64,000 bases of DNA, taken from assembly GCA_964468045.1 (NCBI GenBank), contig CAYXTO010000001.1:62001-126000 (forward strand), written 5' to 3'. The notes beneath the pieces are model-generated. The model was not told the origin of the DNA. It worked only from the letters and a program-made list of their open reading frames with translations, and did not search any database. Numbering within the stretch: the stretch's first letter is position 1; each line of letters starts with the position of its first letter. The stretch is from JAWKXU01 sp964468045. Lineage in GTDB: Bacteria > Pseudomonadota > Alphaproteobacteria > Sphingomonadales > Sphingomonadaceae. Of this stretch, positions 63,681 through 64,000 are shown piece after piece. The position numbers and the translations under genes were made by a program.

Positions 63681-64000
63681 TCAGGCGAACTGCTTGGCGA
63701 AGGTGTCGAGCGCGGCGACCGTCTTGGCCTTGGCGTCGTCGCCGAAATCCTTGCTGTCGCGAATCAGCGCGAGAACATCGGCATGTTCGCTACGCATGAA
63801 GCTCAGCAGGGCGGCTTCATATTCGGTCACCCGGTCCGCCGGGATCGCGTCGAGATAGCCATTGGTGCCGGCGAAGATCGAGACGGTCTGCTCTTCGAAC
63901 GGAAGCGGCGAGAACTGCGGCTGCTTGAGCAGCTCGGTCAGGCGCGCGCCGCGGTTGAGCAGCTTCTGGGTGGAAGCGTCGAGATCCGAACCGAACTGGG
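63681..64000 (-). CDS. atpA: ATP synthase F1 alpha subunit, C-terminal part
   Basis: The last 106 codons of atpA run off the end of the window. They include LGSDLDASTQKLLNRGARLTELLKQPQFSPLPFEEQTVSIFAGTNGYLD, the conserved C-terminal domain of alpha, and end FAKQFA. The order atpA-atpG-atpD-atpC on the minus strand is canonical; the start of atpA and any atpH upstream lie beyond base 64000. Confidence 0.97.
   Translation of the reverse strand, partial: QFGSDLDASTQKLLNRGARLTELLKQPQFSPLPFEEQTVSIFAGTNGYLDAIPADRVTEYEAALLSFMRSEHADVLALIRDSKDFGDDAKAKTVAALDTFAKQFA

Overview
The window is chromosomal DNA of a high-GC alphaproteobacterium, most likely a member of Sphingomonadales. The pointers are a chvI-chvG-hprK-rapZ-PTS block facing pckA, a CcrM-type GANTC methyltransferase, cobS, a short 85-residue AtpC, an alphaproteobacterial pntAA-pntAB-pntB operon preceded by a tiny aa3-oxidase subunit IV gene, a CpaF ATPase, and GAGCTTGTCGAAG-type intergenic repeats. 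No tRNA, rRNA, CRISPR array, phage or intact insertion sequence was seen.

Layout. 1-249 is the end of a J-domain protein. 502-6260 is a tightly packed nine-gene minus-strand operon of small-molecule-handling proteins (three GSTs, three VOC proteins of which one is a tandem, a tandem DUF1428 protein, a DUF899 thioredoxin-like protein and an SRPBCC protein). It diverges from an HxlR-family regulator (6327-7016) with twin operator-like repeats between them. 7082-12670 holds cobS, the fmt-truA pair and recR, def and rmuC. 12679-13932 holds a META lipoprotein and a TrmH-type methyltransferase. 13964-20294 is the nutrient/envelope signalling block: HPr, EIIA-Man, RapZ, HprK, ChvG and ChvI, divergent from pckA. 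20454-22745 is a run of small and poorly known genes. 22799-26612 contains an alpha/beta hydrolase, two tandem cysteine desulfurase genes with an adrenodoxin-type ferredoxin, and a DJ-1/PfpI protein. 26712-36966 is housekeeping and repair: parC, an MDR oxidoreductase, CCA-adding enzyme, Nudix, DUF1285, GNAT, PQQ-type sugar dehydrogenase, rnhB and ccrM. 37053-46732 has folP, a sigma-54 response regulator, the transhydrogenase operon, an Asp/Glu racemase-like protein, a dGTPase, a DUF938 methyltransferase and two entericidin-like micro-lipoproteins that are too short for ordinary gene callers. 46806-49566 has a transporter, a small membrane protein and cpaF. 49770-58559 is a surface-glycan locus (methyltransferase, flippase, four glycosyltransferases and one GT-C-like membrane protein that is visibly AT-richer than its surroundings). 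58725-60924 has a DMT transporter, an HNH protein and a nitronate monooxygenase-like protein. 61004-64000 is the 3' part of the F1 ATP synthase operon (atpA-atpG-atpD-atpC).

The points most worth following are: (1) the HxlR-controlled GST/VOC/DUF operon lying between the J-protein and cobS; (2) a ten-C tract at the 3' end of the GT-C-like gene, where loss of one base would fuse it in frame to the next glycosyltransferase; (3) five GANTC sites in 163 bp upstream of the GANTC methyltransferase; (4) a palindromic intergenic repeat read in frame as the signal-peptide-like N terminus of PntB; (5) two tandem cysteine desulfurases with intact catalytic residues plus a ferredoxin; and (6) several apparent TTG starts and one possible CTG start. 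Functions are inferred from family motifs read by eye; no database search was possible.
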